From Candidatus Heimdallarchaeota archaeon (GTDB taxonomy: Archaea; Asgardarchaeota; Heimdallarchaeia; Heimdallarchaeales; Heimdallarchaeaceae), in contig JAEOTE010000054.1 of NCBI GenBank assembly GCA_016839945.1, positions 1 to 37,691 on the forward strand: a stretch of DNA of 37,691 nt, read 5' to 3'. Of the stretch, positions 31,400 to 37,691 are shown piece by piece (positions within the stretch are counted from its first letter, which is position 1; the number at the start of each line of letters is the position of its first letter). Below the pieces are notes generated by a model, which was not told the origin of the DNA, ran no database searches, and was given only the letters and a program-made list of their open reading frames with translations. The position numbers and the translations under genes were made by a program.

Positions 31400-32335
31400 A
31401 TGAAAATCGGTTTACAAGTTCCTAATTTTACCTTTCAGGGAGGAAAGGAAACCTTTGCAGAAAATATCAAAGAAATAAGCATTCAAGTTGATAAAGCGGG
31501 TTTCAACAGTCTTTGGGTAATGGATCACTTTTTCCAACTTGGTGATGGGAAAGGAATACTTCTAGGTCCTGCTGAAGATGATATGTATGAAGGCTATTCT
31601 GTTTTGAACTATATGGCAGCTTTAACAAAGAATGTTAAGTTAGGCACTATGGTAACTGGAAACATCTATCGCCATCCAGGAATGCTAGTAAAAACAGTTA
31701 CTTCACTTGATATTCTTTCAAAAGGAAGAGCTTACTTTGGAATTGGAGCAGGATGGTTTGAAAGAGAATCTGTAGGTTTAGGAATTCCTTTTTATGATTG
31801 GACAATGCGTTTTGAAATGTTAGAAGAAGCTCTACAAATAACAAAACTAATGTGGTCAGAAAGAAATGGAGAAGAATACAAAGGCAAACACTATGACTTA
31901 AAAGAAACTATGTGTCACCCTCAACCAATCCAGAAATATCCACCAATTTTGATAGGTGGGATGGGACCAAAGAAGACTCTTAGATTCGTTGCAAAATATG
32001 CAGACGCATGCAATCTTTTCATTGGAAGAGGAATGAATGCCGTGGAAGAAGCAATCAAAGTCCTAAAGAAACATTGTGAAAATGAAAAGCGTCCCTATGA
32101 AGAAATAGAAAAAACATCCTTAGGAAGTGTATTCTTAGATCAACCAAATGTCCCGGAAAAAAGCCAAATAGGAGCAAAGAATCTAAAAACAGTAGAAGAT
32201 ATAATCGACAACCTAAAGTTACAAGCAGAAATGGGAATAGATCATGCTCTCTTCAATATGCGAGATCCATTAGCAAGTCAAGAACCACTAGAAATATTCA
32301 AAAATGAAATAATTCCTGCAGTGGAGGATTTTTGA
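31400..32335 (+). CDS. Luciferase-like (LLM) F420-dependent oxidoreductase
   Basis: 311 residues, a single TIM barrel of the luciferase-like monooxygenase superfamily. Strand/motif landmarks are MKIGLQVPNF, FNSLWVMDHFF, VKLGTMVTGN, HPGMLVKTVTSLD, GRAYFGIGAGWFERE and PPILIGGMGPKKTLRF. Archaeal members usually use coenzyme F420 rather than FMN. The substrate is unknown; the family includes reductases of alcohols, tetrahydromethanopterin intermediates and xenobiotics. No F420-synthesis genes are nearby. Confidence 0.87.
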   Translation: MKIGLQVPNFTFQGGKETFAENIKEISIQVDKAGFNSLWVMDHFFQLGDGKGILLGPAEDDMYEGYSVLNYMAALTKNVKLGTMVTGNIYRHPGMLVKTVTSLDILSKGRAYFGIGAGWFERESVGLGIPFYDWTMRFEMLEEALQITKLMWSERNGEEYKGKHYDLKETMCHPQPIQKYPPILIGGMGPKKTLRFVAKYADACNLFIGRGMNAVEEAIKVLKKHCENEKRPYEEIEKTSLGSVFLDQPNVPEKSQIGAKNLKTVEDIIDNLKLQAEMGIDHALFNMRDPLASQEPLEIFKNEIIPAVEDF

Positions 32336-32394
32336 GTTTAATCTAATAGACGATATATTTGCTTGAAATGAAATAAAAATTATTTAGATTAAAT

Positions 32395-32877
32395 TCATTT
32401 CTTAATTTTTGAAAGAATCTCCTTTTCTTTTTTTCTGAGGAAAGCAAGAGATATCATAGTTTTATGGTCACTTATGTTTGCTACAACAGACCAAGCTTTA
32501 TGAACTCCTCTAGCTTTGATTCTGTTTGGTAATCCTTCTACTATAAAATTTGAATAAATAGCTGGAATTCCTTCTTCAGGATACTCACACATATCTAAAT
32601 ATTCATCTTCTTGTAATAATCTTATTTCCGAAAGAAGATCTCCTGTTTTATCAAAATCATCTGCTGCAACAAATTCAGCATAAGGATATCCACCAATAAA
32701 AACAACAACTCTTTTTCTGTTTAATCCGTAAGCTTTTCTTTCAGTATGACCAATCTGAACTTCGTGTGTACCATCGTTATCCAAGGCTATATATTGAACC
32801 ATTGTGTATTTCTCAATATTATCAAACCACTGATATTCAAAATCCTCCTTTACTCCCAAAAAACTCGTTATTTTCAT
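32395..32877 (-). CDS. Unknown 160-residue protein
   Basis: I do not recognise this family. The ATG at 32877 is preferred because a TATA-like box at 32898-32908 lies about 26 bases upstream; an ATG at 32895 would lie only about 8 bases from it. The protein is mixed alpha/beta, with TMVQYIALDNDG, a strand-turn RVVVFIGGYPYAEFV, an acidic middle (LLQEDEYLDMCEYPEEG) and a basic tail (RKKEKEILSKIKK). No membrane segment, zinc or catalytic motif is seen. A soluble cytoplasmic protein is likely. Confidence 0.55.
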   Translation of the reverse strand: MKITSFLGVKEDFEYQWFDNIEKYTMVQYIALDNDGTHEVQIGHTERKAYGLNRKRVVVFIGGYPYAEFVAADDFDKTGDLLSEIRLLQEDEYLDMCEYPEEGIPAIYSNFIVEGLPNRIKARGVHKAWSVVANISDHKTMISLAFLRKKEKEILSKIKK

Positions 32878-32897
32878 GTATATAATGAATACCATCT

Positions 32898-32908
32898 ACT
32901 TAAAATTC
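32898..32908 (-). promoter_or_regulatory. TATA region of the 160-residue gene
   Basis: Minus-strand GAATTTTAAGT, about 26 bases before ATG 32877, used to select the shorter start. Confidence 0.4.
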
Positions 32909-32935
32909 TTTTGAATAAGTGGCATAGTTATTCGT

Positions 32936-32956
32936 AAAAAGAAAAAAAAAGAAAAA
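32936..32956 (-). terminator. Oligo-T run after the surface propeller gene
   Basis: On the minus strand a nearly unbroken T run directly follows the stop at 32961. Confidence 0.45.
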
Positions 32957-32960
32957 TAGT

Positions 32961-34673
32961 TTATTGATTGAGTTTTTTACGTCGAATTCTCATTGTTATA
33001 ACTAGCATAGCTATTATTGTCATCATACTAATTGGTATAGCAAATTCCCAAATATGTGCTAATTTATATTCTACAACTATACAATTTGATATTGAACTAT
33101 TATAATGTACATTATCGGCTACAACGACATAATAGTAGATTCCTGTTCCAGGGAGTGTATCTAGTTGTGTTTCTGTACTAGTTGTGTATATTGGAGTTAA
33201 ATGATCAACTGACCAGATATATGATGAATCTCTATAAACATAGTATTGTCTAACACCTTTTACATCATCCCACTCTAGATTGAGTAAGTCAGTGTTTATC
33301 AGATCGGGGAAAATAGTAGCTAAGGTGGGTTCTGTAGGTGGTCCAATAAACCTCTTAAAGAAGATATCTTGGTCGTAACCATAATACGACAAATTAGTAT
33401 AATCAGACCATGCTATATTTACACTTCCGTACTTGCCAACAGCAATAGTTGCGAATCTAGAACCAACAGAACTATCAGTGGAAATAACCTCAGTTCTACT
33501 CCAAGTATCTGTATGAGTTGAGTACATCCGATAGAAGATATCTGAATCTGTGTCAGCACCATCATAAACTGAAGCGTCTTCCCATACAATATAGATATTA
33601 TCTTCCAGATCTATTTCGATGGATGGAAACCAAGAAGAATGATCTCCAGCATCTGAAATTACCTCTGGTACTGTCCAATTTGCAGCAACACTGTCATAGA
33701 TTACATAGAAAATATCATGATCTGTTTTAGAACCGTCAAATTGTGATTCATCACTCCATACAATATGAATGTTATCAAGAGAATCAACTGCTATATCGGG
33801 ATCATATGAAAGATCAGTGCTCATATAGGATATAACATCTGCTGGTTGCCAAATTTTTGTTGATACATCTAAATACTTGTAGAAAATATCATGATCTGCT
33901 CCAGCTCCTGCATAATCTGTATCGTCGTACCAAACAACATGAACATTCCCCAAAGAATCAATAGCTAGTTGAGAAACATAACTTCCTTGATTGCTTTCTG
34001 GAGAAACAAGCTGTGTAGTTGACCAAGCTTGTTTAGTTTCGTTCCATATTTTATAGAAAATATCAAAATCTCCACCTGCTCCTAAAATATCAGAATCATC
34101 ACTCCAAGTTACATATATGTTATCAGATGAATCGATTGCAATTGAGGGACCAGTAGAGTGGTCAAGGCTTTCAGTTGAGATAGTAGTAATGCTAGACCAA
34201 GTTTGTGTAGAAGATGTCCAATTCCTATATAGAATGGTTTGAGAATTTTCTTCCCAAACGAAATGGACATTGTTTGCTGAATCAATAGCTATATCGGGAA
34301 CCATTGATTCTAAAGAGCTTTCAGAGATAACTTGAATAGCAGTCCATGTATTAGAAACTGCATTCCATCGTTTGTAAAAGATGTCTCTGTCAGTTCCAGA
34401 TCCTAAATAATTAGATGGATCAAACCAAACAACATGAAGGTTGCCGAGAGAATCAGTCACAATTTCAGGAAATTCGGAATTTTGAGTACCCACATCAGAT
34501 AGAAGTTCAGTATCAGTCCAAAACCAGTTAGAATCTCTAATTGATTGAAATTGTTCAGCATCTGAATTTACAAGGAGAGTATTTTGAGAAGCAAGAAGTA
34601 CAGTTGTTATGAGTAAAAGAAGAAAAACAAATCTTAGATCTTTAGTTACTTTTCTTTTTTTTATTTTAATCAC
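32961..34673 (-). CDS. Cell-surface seven-bladed propeller with FN3-like domain and C-terminal anchor
   Basis: 570 residues with a GTG start, its only good option; AAAGGTG overlaps it. A signal-like helix (about 14-30) leads to seven repeats of ~55 residues, each with a strand like IAIDSSDNIYVTWSDD and a DIFYK(I/R)W segment, enough for one beta-propeller. A fibronectin III-like domain (about 440-530, LNLEWDDVKGVRQYYVYRD) and a membrane helix with RIRRKK end the chain. The Asp-rich loops after each V-x-W strand could bind calcium. No sialidase or protease catalytic set is visible. It is probably displayed outside the cell. Confidence 0.78.
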   Translation of the reverse strand: MIKIKKRKVTKDLRFVFLLLLITTVLLASQNTLLVNSDAEQFQSIRDSNWFWTDTELLSDVGTQNSEFPEIVTDSLGNLHVVWFDPSNYLGSGTDRDIFYKRWNAVSNTWTAIQVISESSLESMVPDIAIDSANNVHFVWEENSQTILYRNWTSSTQTWSSITTISTESLDHSTGPSIAIDSSDNIYVTWSDDSDILGAGGDFDIFYKIWNETKQAWSTTQLVSPESNQGSYVSQLAIDSLGNVHVVWYDDTDYAGAGADHDIFYKYLDVSTKIWQPADVISYMSTDLSYDPDIAVDSLDNIHIVWSDESQFDGSKTDHDIFYVIYDSVAANWTVPEVISDAGDHSSWFPSIEIDLEDNIYIVWEDASVYDGADTDSDIFYRMYSTHTDTWSRTEVISTDSSVGSRFATIAVGKYGSVNIAWSDYTNLSYYGYDQDIFFKRFIGPPTEPTLATIFPDLINTDLLNLEWDDVKGVRQYYVYRDSSYIWSVDHLTPIYTTSTETQLDTLPGTGIYYYVVVADNVHYNSSISNCIVVEYKLAHIWEFAIPISMMTIIAMLVITMRIRRKKLNQ

Positions 34674-34768
34674 CTTTAGATTTTTTTAATCAAAGCTGTG
34701 TACTATTTGTTTTTGTAATAAAGCTTTCTCGAATAAGGATGAAAAATCTAAAGGGAAAAACTAGAAAA

Positions 34769-35704
34769 CTATTCAGATAATTTTTCGTCCATTGCTTGTA
34801 ATTGATTGAGAATTTTGATGTATAATTCCCTTATTACAGCAGGAGTTACTGATATCTGTGCTTTCTCTCTTAGATACATGGGCGGGTCAAGAAGTCGAAC
34901 TAAATTCAGAATCTCTTCTAGTAAATCATGTGGGTAATAAACTCCTATCATTTTTCCTTCTGGTTGACCTGATCCAGATTCACCAGCTGTTTGAATAATG
35001 ATTTTTGAAATTCCAAACAATCGATCAAAAGGAGTCCTTCTCGACACTAGATTAGTAATTGTACGGAAAGGAATTACAGCACGTTTTTTTGTTATAACAC
35101 CTTTATGTATTACTATCTCTGTATCTAGAATCTCATACCTAATAGATTCAATGTACAATTTTACTAAAAATAAAATTGGAAGTAATACAAGTATAACAAT
35201 TCCTGTATATATGGAAGCATAAACAATTTTTCTGAGTGCAATGAAAGAAATATTGGTTAGAATTTTAAAATCCACGAAGCCTGCTACAAACATCAAAGAG
35301 ATCCATGTAGGGAGAGCGAAGAATAAGAAAATAGCTAGGTAATTAGCTCTTTTCGCTTCTTTTCCTGGTTTGAATTCTTGAATTGTAATTCCCAATTGAA
35401 GAGTTTGAAAATAATTTACTTGCTCTTCATCTTCACTTATAGAATAAACTTGCTTAAGAATTTCTAATGCTTTTTCTCCAATGGGAGTTAACCTATACTC
35501 TCCATCTCTTTGTTTCTCTATCAAACCAGTAAGCTGCTTAAGATGAAAATTTAATTTTCCTGTAGTTAAATCTAATTCTCTTAATAAATCGGAATAATTA
35601 AGAAAAGAATAATCGTAAATAAGATTCAATATTTTTCTTCGAAGTTTATGTGATACAGCTTTCAAAACCCATTCTGATTCGAAGGTTAATTCTGGAACTA
35701 ACAT
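34769..35704 (-). CDS. Membrane protein with N-terminal winged HTH and C-terminal bacterial PH domain
   Basis: 311 residues, GAGGAG six bases upstream of the ATG. Residues ~8-90 are an ArsR-like winged helix: KAVSHKLRRKILNLIYDYS, SDLLRELDLTTGKLNFHLKQL, DGEYRLTPIGEKALEIL. Two membrane helices (about 123-145 and 160-183) lead to a bPH2 domain (about 190-275, EIVIHKGVITKKRAVIPFRTITNLVSRR-like pattern), then a helical tail. A DNA-binding domain on a membrane PH protein could be a membrane-tethered regulator. It is divergent from a second bPH2 gene at 35842 that shares the E-I-x-V/I-H-K-G-x-I-T-K core. Confidence 0.78.
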   Translation of the reverse strand: MLVPELTFESEWVLKAVSHKLRRKILNLIYDYSFLNYSDLLRELDLTTGKLNFHLKQLTGLIEKQRDGEYRLTPIGEKALEILKQVYSISEDEEQVNYFQTLQLGITIQEFKPGKEAKRANYLAIFLFFALPTWISLMFVAGFVDFKILTNISFIALRKIVYASIYTGIVILVLLPILFLVKLYIESIRYEILDTEIVIHKGVITKKRAVIPFRTITNLVSRRTPFDRLFGISKIIIQTAGESGSGQPEGKMIGVYYPHDLLEEILNLVRLLDPPMYLREKAQISVTPAVIRELYIKILNQLQAMDEKLSE

Positions 35705-35841
35705 TTTTTCTCCTCATATAATAAATTGTGTTAATCTTTTTCAATATTTAGTGAGAAAAAAAGTATTTCAATAGTTTTGACAACTTTTCTTTTCAAAATT
35801 GTTTATTAAATAGGAAAACAAAACCTCCTCAGTGAAAATCT

Positions 35842-36483
35842 ATGACAGAAAAAGAAACTAAAGCCTTCAAAGTAGGAGAGCAAAAAGTGTTGGAAACTTT
35901 CAGACCACACAAAAAGTATAGAATCATAATCTCAACTAAGATTTTTTTGATCTATCTGAGTAGTTTAATAACCCTCTATGCCAGTATAATCGCTGTCCCA
36001 ATTGAAAAAGTAATGGGATGGTTAGAGTATAGTTTAGTCGTAGTAGGAGGTAGTCTACCTATCCTTTTGATATTTCTTATATTCGTTAATCCATATTTCA
36101 AAGCTATAAGTTTTGAACTTACTACACAAGAAATAATTGTGCATAAAGGGATCATAACAAAAAGTACCAAAATTGTTCCTTATCGGAATATAACTAATTT
36201 TGTGATGAGAAGAGGGTTATTGCACAGAATGATAGGTGGGGATAATTTCGGAACAATAGTTGTCGAGACAGCTGGACAAGGTCCTCAACAAGCTCACCCT
36301 GAACAAAGAATTGTTGGGATAATGGATTTGGCTGAATACACTGAAAAGATACGAGGAATATTATCAAAAATGAAAGGACAAGCAGCAGTAACAGCTGATA
36401 CTGAAACCGCTTCCTCTCTGGATGAAGAAGAGATTTTAACACAGATGTTATCGACTCTAAAACAAATAGAAACAAAGCTATAA
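35842..36483 (+). CDS. bPH2 (YdbT-like) membrane protein
   Basis: 213 residues. Two membrane helices (about 30-52 and 60-84) precede a bacterial PH-like domain: EIIVHKGIITKSTKIVPYRN then ITNFVMRRGLLHRMIGG and IVVETAGQGPQQAHPEQRIVG. The C terminus is a helical, acidic EEEILTQMLSTLKQIE tail. It is paralogous to the PH half of the protein at 34769 (IKKRA/ITKS, VSRR/VMRR, QTAGE/ETAGQ). bPH2 proteins are membrane proteins of unknown biochemical role. TATA-like TTTATTAAATAG at about 35801-35812 precedes it. Confidence 0.75.
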   Translation: MTEKETKAFKVGEQKVLETFRPHKKYRIIISTKIFLIYLSSLITLYASIIAVPIEKVMGWLEYSLVVVGGSLPILLIFLIFVNPYFKAISFELTTQEIIVHKGIITKSTKIVPYRNITNFVMRRGLLHRMIGGDNFGTIVVETAGQGPQQAHPEQRIVGIMDLAEYTEKIRGILSKMKGQAAVTADTETASSLDEEEILTQMLSTLKQIETKL

Positions 36484-36504
36484 GCTTTTCTCTTTCTTTT
36501 TTTA
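36484..36504 (+). terminator. T-rich run after the bPH2 gene
   Basis: Follows the stop immediately; the TTTATATG at its end could also act as a TATA element for the next gene. Confidence 0.35.
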
Positions 36505-36537
36505 TATGCAAAAGTTCTTTATATGAGACTGAAATAA

Positions 36538-36894
36538 ATGTATACTGAAATGAGTTTTCGTGGTAGACGTTCATTTAATGGTGTTTTGTTTGGATTGTTT
36601 GCAGTACTGATTACCCTGCTAGTACTTGGAATAGTTACAGGAAGAGCTATTTTCTATATCTTATTTGGAGTGACGCTTCTCTTTATAATCGTTAGTGTGA
36701 TAGGTTTATTCACTTTCTTAAAAAAGACTGCAGCAGGTAGTCCAAGTGTTCGTAAAAGTACTTACGACATCACTGGAGGTCGGGATCTTACAAGCACTGC
36801 TCCCCCAAAGGAAGAACAAAAAAGCAAGTTTTGTGATAGTTGTGGAATGAAACTAGAAGCTGGAGTAAAAACTTGTCCTAATTGTGGAAAGTAA
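36538..36894 (+). CDS. Two-helix membrane protein with C-terminal zinc ribbon
   Basis: 118 residues from ATG 36538 (ATG 36550 is possible; CTTTATATGAG at about 36517-36527 would place it at -27). After a basic FRGRRSF head come two membrane helices (about 15-35 and 37-60). A flexible Ser/Thr-rich linker precedes a zinc ribbon: FCDSCGMKLEAG and TCPNCGK, C-x2-C twice. Ends within 106 bases of the next zinc-ribbon gene. Function unknown; the ribbon may recruit a partner. Confidence 0.6.
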   Translation: MYTEMSFRGRRSFNGVLFGLFAVLITLLVLGIVTGRAIFYILFGVTLLFIIVSVIGLFTFLKKTAAGSPSVRKSTYDITGGRDLTSTAPPKEEQKSKFCDSCGMKLEAGVKTCPNCGK

Positions 36895-37000
36895 TCAATC
36901 TCTTCTTATTATTTCTTCTTTTATTTTCTTCATTTTCTGCTTCAATTGTCCTTTTCATTTGGTTTGGTTTATTAATGTCCATTCCCAATTCTACTTAGAA

Positions 37001-37411
37001 ATGCACGGAAATAATCATAGACATAGAAACAAAACAGGTGGATTAGTAGCTTTCTTATTGCTCTTGTTAGGGGTGTTTATATTCTTTGGAATGTTTACAG
37101 ATGTAGTCAGTCATATATTCTGGCCATTTCCAACAGTAGGAATATTAATCTTTATCCTGATTATATATAGTATTTCAAGTTCAAGAAGAAGGAGAGTAAG
37201 ACAGAGACCAGTTCAATACCAAAAATATCAGAGACATCAACAATATCAACCCACAGAGAATCCTTATTGGAAAAATCAAGAGAAGGATTTTATTCCCTCA
37301 CAAAAAGTTGAACAAATGGTAAGAAATGAACCTGTGTTCTGCAATTTCTGTGGAGTTAAGTTGGAAGAAAAAGCCAACTTTTGCGTAAATTGTGGAAGAA
37401 GGTTGGATTAG
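37001..37411 (+). CDS. Membrane protein with C-terminal zinc ribbon
   Basis: 136 residues from ATG 37001. The frame is open further upstream (to 36884), but that would overlap the previous gene and adds an implausible Phe-rich head. His/Asn-rich N terminus (HGNNHRHRNK), two membrane helices (about 14-34 and 43-60), a Gln/Tyr/Arg-rich linker (QYQKYQRHQQYQ), then a zinc ribbon FCNFCGVKLEEKANFCVNCG. Same plan as 36538 and 24617; the last ~25 residues resemble the ribbon of the preceding protein. Function unknown. Confidence 0.6.
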   Translation: MHGNNHRHRNKTGGLVAFLLLLLGVFIFFGMFTDVVSHIFWPFPTVGILIFILIIYSISSSRRRRVRQRPVQYQKYQRHQQYQPTENPYWKNQEKDFIPSQKVEQMVRNEPVFCNFCGVKLEEKANFCVNCGRRLD

Positions 37412-37424
37412 AAAAATCCACCGA

Positions 37425-37435
37425 TTTATTTTTTT
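37425..37435 (+). terminator. Oligo-T run after the zinc-ribbon gene
   Basis: A run of seven T residues about 15 bases after the stop. Confidence 0.3.
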
Positions 37436-37545
37436 AGATTTGTAAATTTCTCACTTTTTAAAGTTCAAGAAAAAAATAGTGTAATCCCTGTTCCAGTTAG
37501 TCTATTTTGAGTAAAGTAATTTAAGTGCTTAAGAGTTTATAATTT

Positions 37546-37691
37546 ATGGAAGTTCAAAAGATAGGGTCTCGAGGAATATTATTCAATCTACCAAGTGATC
37601 CATTTACTGTCCAAATCTATTGTATAAACAGTCCAAATTACCTTTTCATTGTTGATACTGGTGTCGTACTGGAAAACCAGATGGAGGAAGT
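37546..37691 (+). CDS. MBL-fold metallo-hydrolase, 3' end cut by window edge
   Basis: The first 48 codons are visible. IGSRGILFNL, then QIYCINSPNYLFIVDTG, match the N terminus of the MBL protein at 8845 (IGTRGLLFSF, NIYVINGEKFVFICDT), so it is a paralog; the metal-binding motifs lie outside the window. AATTTAAGTG at about 37517-37526 serves as a TATA-like element 20-29 bases upstream. Confidence 0.7.
   Translation, partial: MEVQKIGSRGILFNLPSDPFTVQIYCINSPNYLFIVDTGVVLENQMEE

Noticed and set aside
36884-37000. N-terminal extension of the last zinc-ribbon gene
   Set aside because: It overlaps the previous gene, has no ribosome site and would add a Phe/Ile-rich head without a family match; ATG 37001 is preferred.
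1-37691. tRNA, rRNA, CRISPR, insertion sequences or phage genes
   Set aside because: No T-loop-like GGTTCAAATCC box, regular spacer array, transposase or integrase motif was recognised on reading both strands; subtle RNA genes could have been missed without covariance models.

Overview
The window is AT-rich, densely packed, intron-free DNA whose gene content looks archaeal. Evidence for this is the many TATA-like boxes 20-30 bases ahead of start codons (leaderless genes) alongside AGGTGA/GAGG-type ribosome binding sites, an archaeal-type OB-fold ssDNA-binding protein, an F420-type luciferase-like oxidoreductase, indolepyruvate:ferredoxin oxidoreductase, a longin-like domain protein, and repeated small membrane proteins with C-terminal zinc ribbons. 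The style fits an Asgard archaeon, perhaps of the Heimdallarchaeia type, but no rRNA or other marker is present and that placement is an inference. I see no tRNA, rRNA, CRISPR array, insertion sequence or integrase.

Layout. 1-8.2 kb: a class II glutamine amidotransferase cut by the left edge, then a minus-strand run: an alpha/beta hydrolase, a large unknown protein, a PadR regulator paired with a HAAS-type membrane protein, a second alpha/beta hydrolase, two tandem M23-like proteins and a lipase-like hydrolase. 8.3-18.5 kb: a ferritin-like protein, an MBL-fold hydrolase, an iorA-iorB-ketopantoate-reductase-like operon, an SSB, a double GNAT, an Mth938-like protein, a slipin followed by a HUMPS-family enzyme, a COG1237-type MBL protein and an M55 D-aminopeptidase. 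18.5-22.2 kb: a minus-strand redox/metal cluster made of two MinD-type ATPases with inserted ferredoxins, two NifX/NifB-type proteins, a DUF134 regulator, a second small HTH protein with a Gly/Arg tail and a DUF5320-like protein. 22.3-30 kb: an unknown CDFCW protein, a serine-palmitoyltransferase-like enzyme, an RCK-domain membrane protein, MsrB, a TIGR04076 protein, an ICMT/PEMT-like methyltransferase, a longin-like protein and an LVIVD propeller. 30-37.7 kb: a double GNAT, a luciferase-like oxidoreductase, a large surface propeller, a divergent pair of membrane PH-domain proteins (one with an HTH), two zinc-ribbon membrane proteins, and the first 48 codons of an MBL protein paralogous to the one at 8.8 kb.

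The least expected observation is a 142-base repeat present twice, about 2.1 kb apart, at 27819-27960 and 29929-30070. Each copy holds an intact minus-strand frame for a 40-residue protein. The copies differ by 19 bases with no indel: seven codons are synonymous changes, seven are replacements, and the stop is TAA in one and TAG in the other. Both keep an AGGTGA ribosome binding site before a TTG start, and both have GGTCAC/GTGACC palindromic elements upstream. This looks like an undescribed small protein family. Other points of interest are perfect inverted repeats over the promoters of the PadR gene, the DUF134 gene and the serine-palmitoyltransferase-like gene; a zinc-ligand Asp-to-His change in one of the two tandem M23 copies; and an RCK protein with two membrane segments but no visible K+ selectivity filter.
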